Source of the DNA: Sphingomonas dokdonensis
GTDB taxonomy: Bacteria > Pseudomonadota > Alphaproteobacteria > Sphingomonadales > Sphingomonadaceae
Assembly: GCF_002197685.1 (NCBI RefSeq)
Contig: NZ_NBBI01000001.1
Location: forward strand, 310,001 to 374,000
Direction: 5' to 3'
DNA length: 64,000 nucleotides
Below are positions 45,253 to 54,094 of this stretch, in pieces. The stretch's first letter is position 1. Every line of letters starts with the position of its first letter. The position numbers and the translations under genes are program-made. Under the pieces are notes generated by a model. It did not search any database and was not told the DNA's origin. It worked only from the letters and a program-made list of their open reading frames with translations.

Positions 45253-45447
45253 TCAATTGTCGACGATCGTCCCGACCACCGCACCGCCGGCACCGCCGAC
45301 CGCCGCGCCCTTTTCCACGCTGCCGCCCGTCGCCGCGGCCACACCGGCACCGCCCGCGCCGCCGATCGCCGCGCCACGCAAGGTGGAGCAGGCCGAGGTG
45401 GAAACCGCGGTGGCGCCAAGCATCAGCAGAAGGATCGCCTTCTTCAT
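45253..45447 (-). CDS. Glycine-zipper lipoprotein
   Basis: 64 residues. The signal is MKKAILLLMLGATAVSTSAC, with Cys20 as the lipid site. The mature part is Gly/Ala zipper repeats (GAAIGGAGGAGVAAATGG, GAAVGGAGGAVVG) of the YMGG/OsmB-like kind. Such small proteins associate with the outer membrane. ATG at 45447; a purine-rich site (CGGAGAAACG) precedes it. Confidence 0.85.
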   Translation of the reverse strand: MKKAILLLMLGATAVSTSACSTLRGAAIGGAGGAGVAAATGGSVEKGAAVGGAGGAVVGTIVDN

Positions 45448-45536
45448 GATCGTTTCTCCGAGTTTTTGAACAATCGGAAAAATGCTGCGCCGCCGCAGCC
45501 GTTCCCCTCGGCAACGTAAATTAACGAAAGTTCAGG

Positions 45537-46535
45537 TTACGCCCAGCCTTCCAGCACCTGGTCAGGCGGCCGGTGTCCATCCGCCCACATGCGGATGTTG
45601 GCAATCACCTTCTCGCCCGTCGCCAGCCGGCCTTCGAACGTCGCCGATCCCATGTGCGGCGTCATGACGACATTGGGCAGCGCCAGCAGCCGCGGATCGA
45701 TCCGCGGCTCGTGCGTCCACACGTCCAGTCCCGCACCGGCCAGCCGCCCGGCTTCGAGCGCGTCGATCATCGCATCCTCGTCGACGATCCCGCCGCGGCT
45801 GGCGTTGATCAGATAGACATGCGGCCGCAGCAGCGCGATGCGCGCTGCGTCGATCATGTCTGCGCTGTCCGCGTTCAGCGGCGTGTGGATCGTCAGAATA
45901 TCGATCGCGCCCAGCATCTCATCGAGGTTGGGATGCCATTGCGCCTGAAGCTCGGCCTCCACCACCTTGGGCAGGCGATGCCGGTTGTGGTAGTGGATCG
46001 ACAGGCCGAACGCCCGCGCCCGCCGCGCCACCGCCTGGCCGATCCGGCCCATGCCGACGATGCCCAGCGCCTTGCCGCCGATACGGTGGCCCAGCATGCC
46101 GCCGGGGCTCCAGCCCTTCCACTCGCCCGAGCGCACCAGCTTCTCGCCCGCAGCCAGCCGGCGCGGCACGGAAACGATCAGCGCCATCGTCATGTCGGCG
46201 GTGTCTTCGGTCAGCACGCCCGGCGTGTTGGTGACGATGATCCCGCGCGCCCGCGCGGCCTTCAGGTCGATGTGGTTCACGCCCGCACCGAAATTCGCGA
46301 TCAGCTTCAATCGCTCGCCCGCGCCTGCGATCAGGTCGGCATCGATGCTGTCGACCACCGTCGGCACCAGCACGTCGCAATCCGCCATCGCCGCCGCCAG
46401 CTGCTCGCGCGACATCGCCAGATCGGCACGGTTGTTGACCGTGTCGAACAGCGCCTCCAGCCGGTTCATCGTGGCGTCGGGCAGCTCGCGGGTCACAACA
46501 ACCCGGGGATTGGGGCATCGGCGGCTATCGACCAT
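45537..46535 (-). CDS. D-2-hydroxyacid dehydrogenase (glyoxylate/hydroxypyruvate reductase-like)
   Basis: 332 residues. The NAD-binding site GKALGIVGMGRIGQAVAR and the catalytic Arg, Glu, His motifs (NASRGGIVDE, DVWTHEP, MTPHMGSAT) are intact. It probably reduces glyoxylate or hydroxypyruvate. The ATG at 46535 starts the family-length protein (MVDSRRCPNPRVVVTREL); a much longer frame upstream has no homology. Confidence 0.92.
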   Translation of the reverse strand: MVDSRRCPNPRVVVTRELPDATMNRLEALFDTVNNRADLAMSREQLAAAMADCDVLVPTVVDSIDADLIAGAGERLKLIANFGAGVNHIDLKAARARGIIVTNTPGVLTEDTADMTMALIVSVPRRLAAGEKLVRSGEWKGWSPGGMLGHRIGGKALGIVGMGRIGQAVARRARAFGLSIHYHNRHRLPKVVEAELQAQWHPNLDEMLGAIDILTIHTPLNADSADMIDAARIALLRPHVYLINASRGGIVDEDAMIDALEAGRLAGAGLDVWTHEPRIDPRLLALPNVVMTPHMGSATFEGRLATGEKVIANIRMWADGHRPPDQVLEGWA

Positions 46536-46625
46536 GGTCTTGCTGTGACGAAGCAAGGCAGGGGCGTCAACGATCGGTTGAAGCGTTAGCTCGCGTGCGG
46601 CAAAGCAGGCCGAGGCTGACAGGGG

Positions 46626-47129
46626 ATGACGATGCGGCGGTGGACGGCAGGATTGACGACGCTCGCTGTCTTTGTTGCGCTCGTGGCCGGCGATGGCGCG
46701 GCACAGGCGGGCAAGGACAAGCCGAAGCCCCCGTATTTCGCCTCGATCGGCGCCGGAAAGGCGCGCATGCGCTCCGGCCCGGGCCGGTCCTATCCCGCCA
46801 CCTGGCTGTACGTGCGCCGCGATCTGCCGGTGCGTGTCGTGGATGTGTTCAAGGAATGGCGCAAGGTCGAGGATCCCGCGGGCGAGCAGGGCTGGATGCT
46901 CGGCACCTTGGTCAGCAGCACGCGCACCGCGATCGTCCAGGGCGCCGTCACCGAGCTGCGCGAACAGCCCGCGTTCGGTGCGCGCGTGCTCTGGCGCGCC
47001 GAGCCGGGCGTGGTGGGCCGCATCAGCCAGTGCGCGCGCGGCTGGTGCCGGTTCGACGTGGCGGGGCAGGCGGGCTTTGTTGAGGCAAGCCGTCTGTGGG
47101 GCGTGCAGCCCGAGGAGTCGCTGCCATGA
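46626..47129 (+). CDS. Exported SH3-domain protein
   Basis: 167 residues. A signal peptide (TAGLTTLAVFVALVAGDGAAQA) is followed by two SH3-like repeats (KARMRSGPGRSYPATWLYVRR and TELREQPAFGARVLWRAEPG), typical of proteins that bind peptidoglycan or partner enzymes. The stop overlaps the nadC start (ATGA), so they are co-translated despite different roles. ATG at 46626 or 46632. Confidence 0.85.
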   Translation: MTMRRWTAGLTTLAVFVALVAGDGAAQAGKDKPKPPYFASIGAGKARMRSGPGRSYPATWLYVRRDLPVRVVDVFKEWRKVEDPAGEQGWMLGTLVSSTRTAIVQGAVTELREQPAFGARVLWRAEPGVVGRISQCARGWCRFDVAGQAGFVEASRLWGVQPEESLP

Positions 47130-47962
47130 TCCAGGGCTTCGACACGACCGCCTTTGTTGCCGCAACGCTGCGCGAGGATCTCGGACCGGGCGTCGATGTC
47201 ACGTCGGAAGCCGTCATCCCGGCGGATGCGCGCTTCGATGCAGTCATGGCGACCCGTGACGCGATCACCGTCGCGGGGCTGGAAATCGCCGCCGCGTTCT
47301 TTCGCCAGCTCGATCCCGCGGCAACGATCGAGCAACTGGTCGAGGACGGGGCGCGGGTGCCCGCCGGCACGGCGCTCATGCGCATCGGCGGCATGGCACG
47401 CGCCCTGCTTACCGCTGAGCGATCGGCGCTGAACACCGTCCAGCACCTGTCCGGCATCGCGACCATGACCAGCGGCTATGTCGATCGGATCGAGGACACC
47501 GGCGCCATCCTGCTCGACACGCGCAAGACGCTGCCGGGTCTGCGCCTGCTCGAGAAATACGCCACGCGCATGGGCGGCGCGCAGAACCATCGCATGGGGC
47601 TGTGGGATGCGGCGATGATCAAGGACAACCATGTCGCGGTGGCCGGCGACGTGGCGGAGGCGGTGCGCCGCGCCCGGGCCGCCGGTGTGGCCGAGATCAT
47701 CGTGGAGGTCGATCGCATTGACCAGATCGAGCCGGCGCTCACCGCCGGCGCCACGCGGCTGTTGCTCGACAATATGCCACCGCCGATGCTTCGCGAGGCG
47801 GTCGCGCTGATCGACGGGCGCTTGCCGTCGGAGGCGTCGGGCGGCGTGTCGCTCGACACGATCCGCGCCATTGCCGAGACGGGCGTGAACTTCATCAGCG
47901 TCGGCCGGCTCACCCAATCGGCGCCGGCGGCCGATATCGGGCTCGATTTCGCGCTTGCATGA
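47126..47962 (+). CDS. nadC: Quinolinate phosphoribosyltransferase (carboxylating)
   Basis: 278 residues. The NadC segments SALNTVQHLSGIAT, LLDTRKTLPGLRLLEKYA, GGAQNHRMGLWDAAMIKDNH and the SGGVSLDTIRAIAETGVN end are complete. It makes nicotinate mononucleotide from quinolinate in NAD synthesis. nadA and nadB are not in the window. It overlaps the SH3 gene by ATGA. Confidence 0.95.
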   Translation: MIQGFDTTAFVAATLREDLGPGVDVTSEAVIPADARFDAVMATRDAITVAGLEIAAAFFRQLDPAATIEQLVEDGARVPAGTALMRIGGMARALLTAERSALNTVQHLSGIATMTSGYVDRIEDTGAILLDTRKTLPGLRLLEKYATRMGGAQNHRMGLWDAAMIKDNHVAVAGDVAEAVRRARAAGVAEIIVEVDRIDQIEPALTAGATRLLLDNMPPPMLREAVALIDGRLPSEASGGVSLDTIRAIAETGVNFISVGRLTQSAPAADIGLDFALA

Positions 47963-48087
47963 TAGATGCGCTTGGGGTTCAGCGCGCCGCGTGACTGGCG
48001 CCTCGCGTGGTGGCCACACAGCGATCGTGCGACAGGGACGGTTCATCGCGCGCCAGCGATAGGCGCGGGAGCGAAGATCAAAAGGTG

Positions 48088-48804
48088 ATGGTGATGAAGC
48101 GGTGGATTGGGCTGGCGATCGCGATGGTGCCGGGTGTCGCCTCGGCGCAGGCATATCAGTGCACCGCACCCGATGCGAGCATGATGACGGTGCGCCCCGA
48201 TCTGCCGAGCGAGCGCGAGCCGCAGCGCCTGTTGCCGATCGGTCATTATACATTGGCGATCAGCTGGTCGCCGCAGCATTGCCGCCAGCCTGACCGCGCG
48301 GCGCGCTCGCGTTTCCAGTGCGGCGACGCCAATCGCTTCGGCTTCGTTCTGCATGGCTTGTGGCCCGACGGGATCGGCAAGGAGTGGCCGCAATATTGCA
48401 AGGCGACGCCGCTGTTGGCGGAGCGCACCATTCGCGCCAACATCTGCTCCACGCCGTCAGCACAGCTGCTTCAGCACGAATGGGCCAAGCACGGCACCTG
48501 CATGGCCGGCGAAACGCCCGACAGCTATTTCGCCAAATCGACCAGCCTCTTTGCCAAGCTGCGCTACCCCGACATGGTCGCGCTCTCGCGCCAGCCGCTG
48601 TCCGCCGGCAAGCTCGCGACGGCAATCGCGCGCGTCAATCCGGGGATGCGTGCGGACATGATGAAGATCACCACCGATCGCCAGGGATGGCTGGACGAGG
48701 TGTGGATCTGCATGGACAAGAGCTTCAAATACGCCCGCTGCCCCGCGCATCAGGGCGGCGTGAAGCCGAACGCGCGCGTCCGCATCTGGCGCGGTCCGCG
48801 CTGA
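48088..48804 (+). CDS. Ribonuclease T2 family protein, exported
   Basis: 238 residues with a signal peptide (MKRWIGLAIAMVPGVASAQ). The CAS1 and CAS2 boxes with both catalytic histidines are present: FVLHGLWPDG and HEWAKHGTC. Cysteines (CTAPD, HCRQ, CGDAN, CKAT, ICST, WICMDK) would form disulfides. It degrades RNA in the periplasm or outside the cell. AAAAGG lies a few bases upstream; an ATG at 48094 has better spacing and is a likely alternative start. Confidence 0.88.
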   Translation: MVMKRWIGLAIAMVPGVASAQAYQCTAPDASMMTVRPDLPSEREPQRLLPIGHYTLAISWSPQHCRQPDRAARSRFQCGDANRFGFVLHGLWPDGIGKEWPQYCKATPLLAERTIRANICSTPSAQLLQHEWAKHGTCMAGETPDSYFAKSTSLFAKLRYPDMVALSRQPLSAGKLATAIARVNPGMRADMMKITTDRQGWLDEVWICMDKSFKYARCPAHQGGVKPNARVRIWRGPR

Positions 48805-48841
48805 CTCTATTACGCCGGCGGAGCGCTGCCGGACCTGATAG

Positions 48842-48869
48842 GCGCCAAGCCGCTTAAGCGACTTGGCGC
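48842..48869. terminator. Palindromic hairpin between convergent genes
   Basis: GCGCCAAG ... CTTGGCGC with an inner CGCTTAAGCG palindrome forms one near-perfect 28-bp dyad, followed by ATTT. It lies between RNase T2 (+) and the CoxE-like gene (-) and can end both transcripts. Confidence 0.7.
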
Positions 48870-48876
48870 ATTTCCA

Positions 48877-50055
48877 TCACCGCTTGCGCGTCAACTCGCG
48901 CATCGCGTCGTCGAGGCCCGCGAGCGTCAGCGGGTACATCCGGTCGTTCATCAGCTCGCGGATGACCTTCACCGATTGCGAATAGCCCCATTGCGCCTGC
49001 GCCACCGGGTTCAGCCACACCGCGGCCGGATAGGTGGTGGTCAGCCGATGCATCCACACCGCGCCCGATTCCTCGTTGAAATGCTCCACCGATCCACCGG
49101 GATGGGTGATCTCATACGGGCTCATCGACGCGTCGCCGACGAACACCAGTTTGTAGTCGTGCGGGAATTTGTGCAGCACGTCCCACATCGGCGTCCGCTC
49201 GGCAAAGCGGCGCTTGTTGTCCTTCCACACGCCTTCGTACGGGCAGTTGTGGAAATAGTAGAATTCCAGGTTCTTGAACTCGCTGGTGGCGGCGGAGAAC
49301 AATTCCTCGCACAGCTTCACGAACGGATCCATCGAGCCGCCGACGTCCAAAAACAGCAGCAGCTTCACCGCATTGCGACGTTCCGGGCGCATGTGGACGT
49401 CCAGCCAGCCCTGCCGCGCCGTGCCGTCGATCGTGGCGTCGATGTCCAGCTCGTCCGCCGCACCTTCGCGCGCGAACTTGCGCAGCCGGCGCAGCGCGAT
49501 CTTGATGTTGCGGGTGCCCAGCTCCTTGGTGTTGTCGAGGTTCTTGAACTCGCGCTGGTCCCACACCTTCAGCGCGCGCTTCTGCTTGGATTCGCCGCCG
49601 ATCCGCACGCCCTCGGGATTGTAGCCCGAATTGCCATAGGGCGACGTGCCACCGGTGCCGACCCACTTGTTGCCGCCCTGGTGCTTCTTCTGCTGTTCCT
49701 CCAGACGCTTCTTCAGCGTCTCCATGATCTCTTCCCACGAGCCGAGCGACTTGATCGCTTCCATCTCCTCGGGCGTCAGGAACTTCTCGGTGATCGCCTT
49801 CAGCCAGTCCTCGGGGATCTCCGCGCCCTGCTGCGCGAAGCTCGTCTCGATCCCCTTGAAGACCTTGGCGAACACCTGGTCGAACTTGTCGAGCAGCCCC
49901 TCGTCCTTCACGTAGACGGAGCGCGAGAGGTAGTAGAAATCTTCGGGCGTGCGCTCGATCACCTCTTTGTCGAGCGCTTCGAGCAGCAGCAGATGCTCCT
50001 TCAGGCTCGCCGGAATGCCGGCCACGCGCAGCTCGTCAAGGAAGTTGAGGAACAT
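48877..50055 (-). CDS. CoxE-like von Willebrand factor A protein
   Basis: 392 residues of the CoxE/COG3825 group. The N-terminal helices (FLNFLDELRVAGIPASLKEHLLLL) and C-terminal VWA fold are seen. The metal-ion site reads FLDVGGSMD, where the usual DxSxS has Gly in place of the first Ser, so metal binding may be weak or altered. Related proteins work with an AAA+ ATPase (often MoxR); none is in this window. It is divergent from otsB with a 109-bp gap. Confidence 0.85.
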   Translation of the reverse strand: MFLNFLDELRVAGIPASLKEHLLLLEALDKEVIERTPEDFYYLSRSVYVKDEGLLDKFDQVFAKVFKGIETSFAQQGAEIPEDWLKAITEKFLTPEEMEAIKSLGSWEEIMETLKKRLEEQQKKHQGGNKWVGTGGTSPYGNSGYNPEGVRIGGESKQKRALKVWDQREFKNLDNTKELGTRNIKIALRRLRKFAREGAADELDIDATIDGTARQGWLDVHMRPERRNAVKLLLFLDVGGSMDPFVKLCEELFSAATSEFKNLEFYYFHNCPYEGVWKDNKRRFAERTPMWDVLHKFPHDYKLVFVGDASMSPYEITHPGGSVEHFNEESGAVWMHRLTTTYPAAVWLNPVAQAQWGYSQSVKVIRELMNDRMYPLTLAGLDDAMRELTRKR

Positions 50056-50164
50056 CGACTATCCGCCCCATCGTCTGTGTTTGTGCCGATGATGGCAGAG
50101 TTGGAGGCGCGGCACCAGCATGTCGGGCGCTGACGCGCGCGGGAAGGGGCGCTAGAGGCGCCGC

Positions 50165-50908
50165 ATGACCATGGCTTTCACGCTTCCGCCGCCACCCGTG
50201 CTCACCGCAACGGGGCACGCCCTCCTCCTGGATTTCGACGGCACGCTGGTCGATCTGGTGGACCGGCCCGACGCGGTGGTGGTGGATGCGGCGCTGGTCG
50301 ACGTGCTCCAACGGCTGATGGGAACCTTTGATGGTCGTGTCGCCTTAGTGAGTGGACGATCGGTGGCCCAGATCCACGCCTTCTTGGGAGAGGCGGTTCC
50401 TGGGCTGTCGGTGGTCGGCAGCCATGGCGCGGAGCTGGCGCTTCGCGGCGAACAGATCGCGCAGTATCGCCCGGCCGCCTTGGACGAGGCGGAGCAGGCG
50501 TTTCGCGCGGCGTTCGCCGGTGACGAGGGGGTAGTGATCGAGGTGAAATCTCTGGGCGTCGCAGCGCATTATCGCATGGCACCCGGCCGCGCCGCGGAGG
50601 CGCTGCAGGTGGCGGAGCGGTTTGCCGGCACGGACGATCTGGTCCTGCAGGAAGGAAAGATGATGGTCGAGCTGCGGACCGGCGGCCACGACAAGGGGAG
50701 CGGCATTGCAGCATTGCTCGAGCATGAGGGGTTCGCCGGCAGCGTGCCCGTGTTCGCCGGTGACGATGTGACCGACGAGGCGGGCTTCGCCGCGGTGGAA
50801 GGAATGAACGGCAAGGGCGTCCTGGTCGGCCCGATGCGCGATACGGCGGCCTCGTGTCGGCTGGACGATGTGGCGGCGGTACGCGCCTGGTTGGGGAAGA
50901 TGGCATGA
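50165..50908 (+). CDS. otsB: Trehalose-6-phosphate phosphatase
   Basis: 247 residues of the HAD superfamily. Nucleophile motif LLLDFDGTLVDLV, ALVSGRSVAQI and the closing FAGDDVTDEAGF match OtsB. It dephosphorylates trehalose-6-phosphate made by OtsA. The stop overlaps the GH15 start (ATGA). First gene of a tightly packed operon. Confidence 0.94.
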   Translation: MTMAFTLPPPPVLTATGHALLLDFDGTLVDLVDRPDAVVVDAALVDVLQRLMGTFDGRVALVSGRSVAQIHAFLGEAVPGLSVVGSHGAELALRGEQIAQYRPAALDEAEQAFRAAFAGDEGVVIEVKSLGVAAHYRMAPGRAAEALQVAERFAGTDDLVLQEGKMMVELRTGGHDKGSGIAALLEHEGFAGSVPVFAGDDVTDEAGFAAVEGMNGKGVLVGPMRDTAASCRLDDVAAVRAWLGKMA

Positions 50909-52701
50909 CCGCGACGATGGATCTCTGGCCGATCGGCAATTGCCAGGTCTCCGCGCTGGTCGACCGCGCCGGCCGCTTTGTCTGGGGCTGCCTGCCGCGC
51001 GTCGATGGCGACCCGACCTTTTGCTCGCTGCTCGACGATAAGCCGCCCGCCGGCGACGATGCGTTCGGTTTCTGGGAAATCGACATCGACAGCAAGCGCG
51101 AGACGACGCAGCGATATATCCGCAACACGCCCATCCTCGTCACCCGGCACGAGGACGATCGTGGCAACGCCATCGAGGTGATCGATTTCTGCCCGCGCTT
51201 TGCGCGCAACGGGCGCAAATACCGCCCGGTCGCCTATGTCCGCATCGTGCGGCCGGTGGCGGGCAACCCGCGCGTGCGCGTGCGCCTGCGCCCCGCCACC
51301 AATTGGGGCGAGCGGCTGGCCCAGACGACGCGCGGCTCGAACCACATCCGCTACCTCCTCGACAACGGCGTCATGCGCTTGTCCACCACCGCGCCGGTCG
51401 GCTGGATCGAGGACGAGCGCATGTTCCGCGTCGAGCGCCCGCTCTATTTCTTCCTCGGCCCGGACGAGAGCTTCGCCGACGACATCGGCATGTCGCTGGA
51501 GAACATGCTCGATCGCACGGTCGAGGAATGGCAATATTGGTCGCGCAGCCTCGCCACCCCGCACGAATGGCAGGAGGCGGTGATCCGCTCCGCCATCACG
51601 CTGAAGCTGTGCCAGCACGAGGAAACCGGCGCGATCGTCGCCGCGCTCACCACCTCGATCCCCGAACACGCCGGCTCGCAGCGCAACTGGGATTACCGCT
51701 ACTGCTGGGTGCGCGACGCCTATTACACCGTGCAGGCGCTCAATCGCCTGGGCGCGCTCGACGTGCTCGAAAGCTATCTCGAATACCTCCGCAACATCGT
51801 CGACAATGCCGAAAACGGCCACATCCAGCCGCTCTACGGCGTCGGCGGAGAGGCGACATTGGTCGAGCGCGAGGCGCCCGCGCTGAACGGCTATCGCGGC
51901 ATGGGGCCGGTGCGTGTCGGCAACCAGGCGTATGAGCAGATCCAGCACGACGCCTACGGCCAGATCGTGCTCTCCAACGCCCAGGCGTTCTTCGATCACC
52001 GCCTGCTGCGCGTCGCCGGCGTGGAAGACTTCGAGGCGCTGGAGCCGGTCGGCGAGCGCGCCTGGGAAAAGTTCGACAAGCCCGACGCCGGCCTGTGGGA
52101 GCTGCGCACCAAGAGCCATGTGCACACCTATTCGGCGGCGATGTGCTGGGCGGCGTGCGATCGGCTCGCCAATGCCGCGCAGGTGCTCGGCCTGTTCGAA
52201 CGCGAGATCTTCTGGCGCGACCGTGCGGACCAGATGCGCACGCGGATCGAGGAAGCCGCCTGGCGCCCCGAGACGCAGCGCCTGTCCGCCACGTTCGGCG
52301 GCGACGATCTCGACGCCAGCCTGCTGCAATTGCTCGACCTGCGCTTCCTCGCACCCGACGATCCGCGCTTTCAGTCGACGCTGGACGCCGTGGAGGGTGG
52401 GCTGCGGCGCGGCTCGCACATGCTGCGTTACGCCACCGAGGACGATTTCGGCCTGCCGCACACCGCCTTCAACGTGTGCACCTTCTGGCTGATCGAGGCG
52501 CTGCATTTCACCGGTCGCGATGCCGATGCGCGCGAATTGTTCGAAGAGATGCTGTCGCGCTGCACCCCGGCCGGCCTTCTGTCGGAGGACATCGATCCCG
52601 TCACGGGCGAATTGTGGGGCAATTACCCGCAAACCTATTCGCTGGTCGGCGTGATCAACTGTGCCGTCCTGCTCAGCAAACCATGGAGCGCGATACGATG
52701 A
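50905..52701 (+). CDS. GH15-family glucoamylase/trehalase-like enzyme
   Basis: 598 residues. An N-terminal beta-sandwich (about 1-230) precedes an (alpha/alpha)6 barrel with RNWDYRYCWVRDAY. The general acid Glu is in GLWELRTKSH and the second Glu is in GLLSEDIDP. GH15 includes glucoamylases and trehalases. Between otsB and otsA with ATGA overlaps at both ends, it could trim alpha-glucan or trehalose; the substrate is inferred only from context. Confidence 0.9.
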   Translation: MTATMDLWPIGNCQVSALVDRAGRFVWGCLPRVDGDPTFCSLLDDKPPAGDDAFGFWEIDIDSKRETTQRYIRNTPILVTRHEDDRGNAIEVIDFCPRFARNGRKYRPVAYVRIVRPVAGNPRVRVRLRPATNWGERLAQTTRGSNHIRYLLDNGVMRLSTTAPVGWIEDERMFRVERPLYFFLGPDESFADDIGMSLENMLDRTVEEWQYWSRSLATPHEWQEAVIRSAITLKLCQHEETGAIVAALTTSIPEHAGSQRNWDYRYCWVRDAYYTVQALNRLGALDVLESYLEYLRNIVDNAENGHIQPLYGVGGEATLVEREAPALNGYRGMGPVRVGNQAYEQIQHDAYGQIVLSNAQAFFDHRLLRVAGVEDFEALEPVGERAWEKFDKPDAGLWELRTKSHVHTYSAAMCWAACDRLANAAQVLGLFEREIFWRDRADQMRTRIEEAAWRPETQRLSATFGGDDLDASLLQLLDLRFLAPDDPRFQSTLDAVEGGLRRGSHMLRYATEDDFGLPHTAFNVCTFWLIEALHFTGRDADARELFEEMLSRCTPAGLLSEDIDPVTGELWGNYPQTYSLVGVINCAVLLSKPWSAIR

Positions 52702-54080
52702 GCCGCCTGATCGTCATCTCGAACCGCGTATCGGCGCCCACTGCCGAACAGCCCAGCGCGCAGGGCGGGCTCGCCGTGGCACTGACGGCGGCGCTGCGCG
52801 AGGCGGATGGCGTCTGGTTCGGCTGGTCCGGCGAAACGGGCAACGGTCGCGATCTGCGCTTCGAAACCTATGATGGCGTCACATCGGCGACGATCGACCT
52901 CCCCGAACAGGACGTGGAGGAATATTACGACGGCTACGCCAATCGCACGCTCTGGCCGCTGTTCCATTATCGCCTCGGCCTGACCGAGTTCGAGCGCGAC
53001 TTCCAGGGCGGCTACGAGCGCGTGAACCGCCTGTTCAGCGAGGTGATCAGCCCGCATATCGAGCCCGACGACTTGGTCTGGGTCCACGATTATCACATGG
53101 TGCCGCTCGGCTGGTTGCTGCGGCAGCAGGGCGTGAAGAACCGGCTCGGCTTCTTTCTCCACATCCCGTGGCCGCCCACCAGGCTGCTGATCGCGCTGCC
53201 CGAGCACAAGCGGCTGGTGGAGGCGCTGTTCGCCTATGACGTAATCGGTTTCCAGACGCGCGAGTGGCTCGAAACCTTCCACGATTACGTCGAGCGCGAG
53301 ATGGGCGGCACGGTCGGGCCGAACGATGAGGTCACGGTGGGCGGGCGCACGATCAAGGCGATTGCCTGCCCGATCGGCATCGACGCGCGCGAGTTCATCG
53401 CCGGCGCCAATGGCGAGGTCGCGGCGCAGACGCTGAGCCGCATGGCGGAGAGCATCGACGGTCGCAATCTGATCGTCGGCGTCGACCGGCTCGATTATTC
53501 CAAGGGGATCGAGGAGCGGTTCCACGGGTACCAGCGCTTCCTCGAAACACGGCCCGACGCGCGGATGAACGTGTCGCTGCTTCAGATCGCGCCGCCCTCG
53601 CGCGCAACCGTGCAGAGCTATCAGGAGATCCGTGCCTCGCTCGACGCGCTATCGGGGCGGATCAACGGCGCCTTTGCGGAAATCGACTGGGTACCACTGC
53701 GCTACGTCAATCGCGGCCTGCCGCGCGATGTTCTTGCCGGCGTTTACCGGTCGGCGCGCGTCGGCCTCGTCACCCCGCTGCGTGACGGCATGAACCTTGT
53801 CGCCAAGGAATTTGTCGCGGCGCAGGATCCCGAGGACCCCGGCGTCCTTATCCTGTCGCGGTTCGCCGGCGCCGCCGAGCAGCTCGATCAGGCGTTGCTC
53901 ATCAATCCCTACAGCCCCGATGAGATGGCAGACGCCATCGAACAGGCGCTTTCCATGCCGCTCGACGAGCGGAAAGCGCGCTGGCGCAAGATGTACGACA
54001 ATGTCTGCCAGGAAGACGTGATCTGGTGGCGTCGCCGTTTCACCGACACGCTCTCGGCGGTCGAGCCGGCAGTGGCCTGA
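52698..54080 (+). CDS. otsA: Trehalose-6-phosphate synthase
   Basis: 460 residues of GT20. RLIVISNRVSAP, LPYxL-type loop, WVHDYHMVPLGWLLR, HIPWPP and VDRLDYSKGIEERF match OtsA, and the C-terminal DGMNLVAKEFVAAQ and NPEDPGVLILS-type donor region is complete. It makes trehalose-6-phosphate from UDP-glucose (or another NDP-glucose) and glucose-6-phosphate. The ATG at 52698 overlaps the GH15 stop. Confidence 0.94.
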   Translation: MSRLIVISNRVSAPTAEQPSAQGGLAVALTAALREADGVWFGWSGETGNGRDLRFETYDGVTSATIDLPEQDVEEYYDGYANRTLWPLFHYRLGLTEFERDFQGGYERVNRLFSEVISPHIEPDDLVWVHDYHMVPLGWLLRQQGVKNRLGFFLHIPWPPTRLLIALPEHKRLVEALFAYDVIGFQTREWLETFHDYVEREMGGTVGPNDEVTVGGRTIKAIACPIGIDAREFIAGANGEVAAQTLSRMAESIDGRNLIVGVDRLDYSKGIEERFHGYQRFLETRPDARMNVSLLQIAPPSRATVQSYQEIRASLDALSGRINGAFAEIDWVPLRYVNRGLPRDVLAGVYRSARVGLVTPLRDGMNLVAKEFVAAQDPEDPGVLILSRFAGAAEQLDQALLINPYSPDEMADAIEQALSMPLDERKARWRKMYDNVCQEDVIWWRRRFTDTLSAVEPAVA

Positions 54081-54094
54081 AGGAATTGTCGCAA

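Noticed and set aside
45448..45536. GGAAC on the minus strand upstream of the glycine-zipper lipoprotein as an EcfG promoter
   Set aside because: The next GTT is about 29 nt away, which is outside the accepted spacing.
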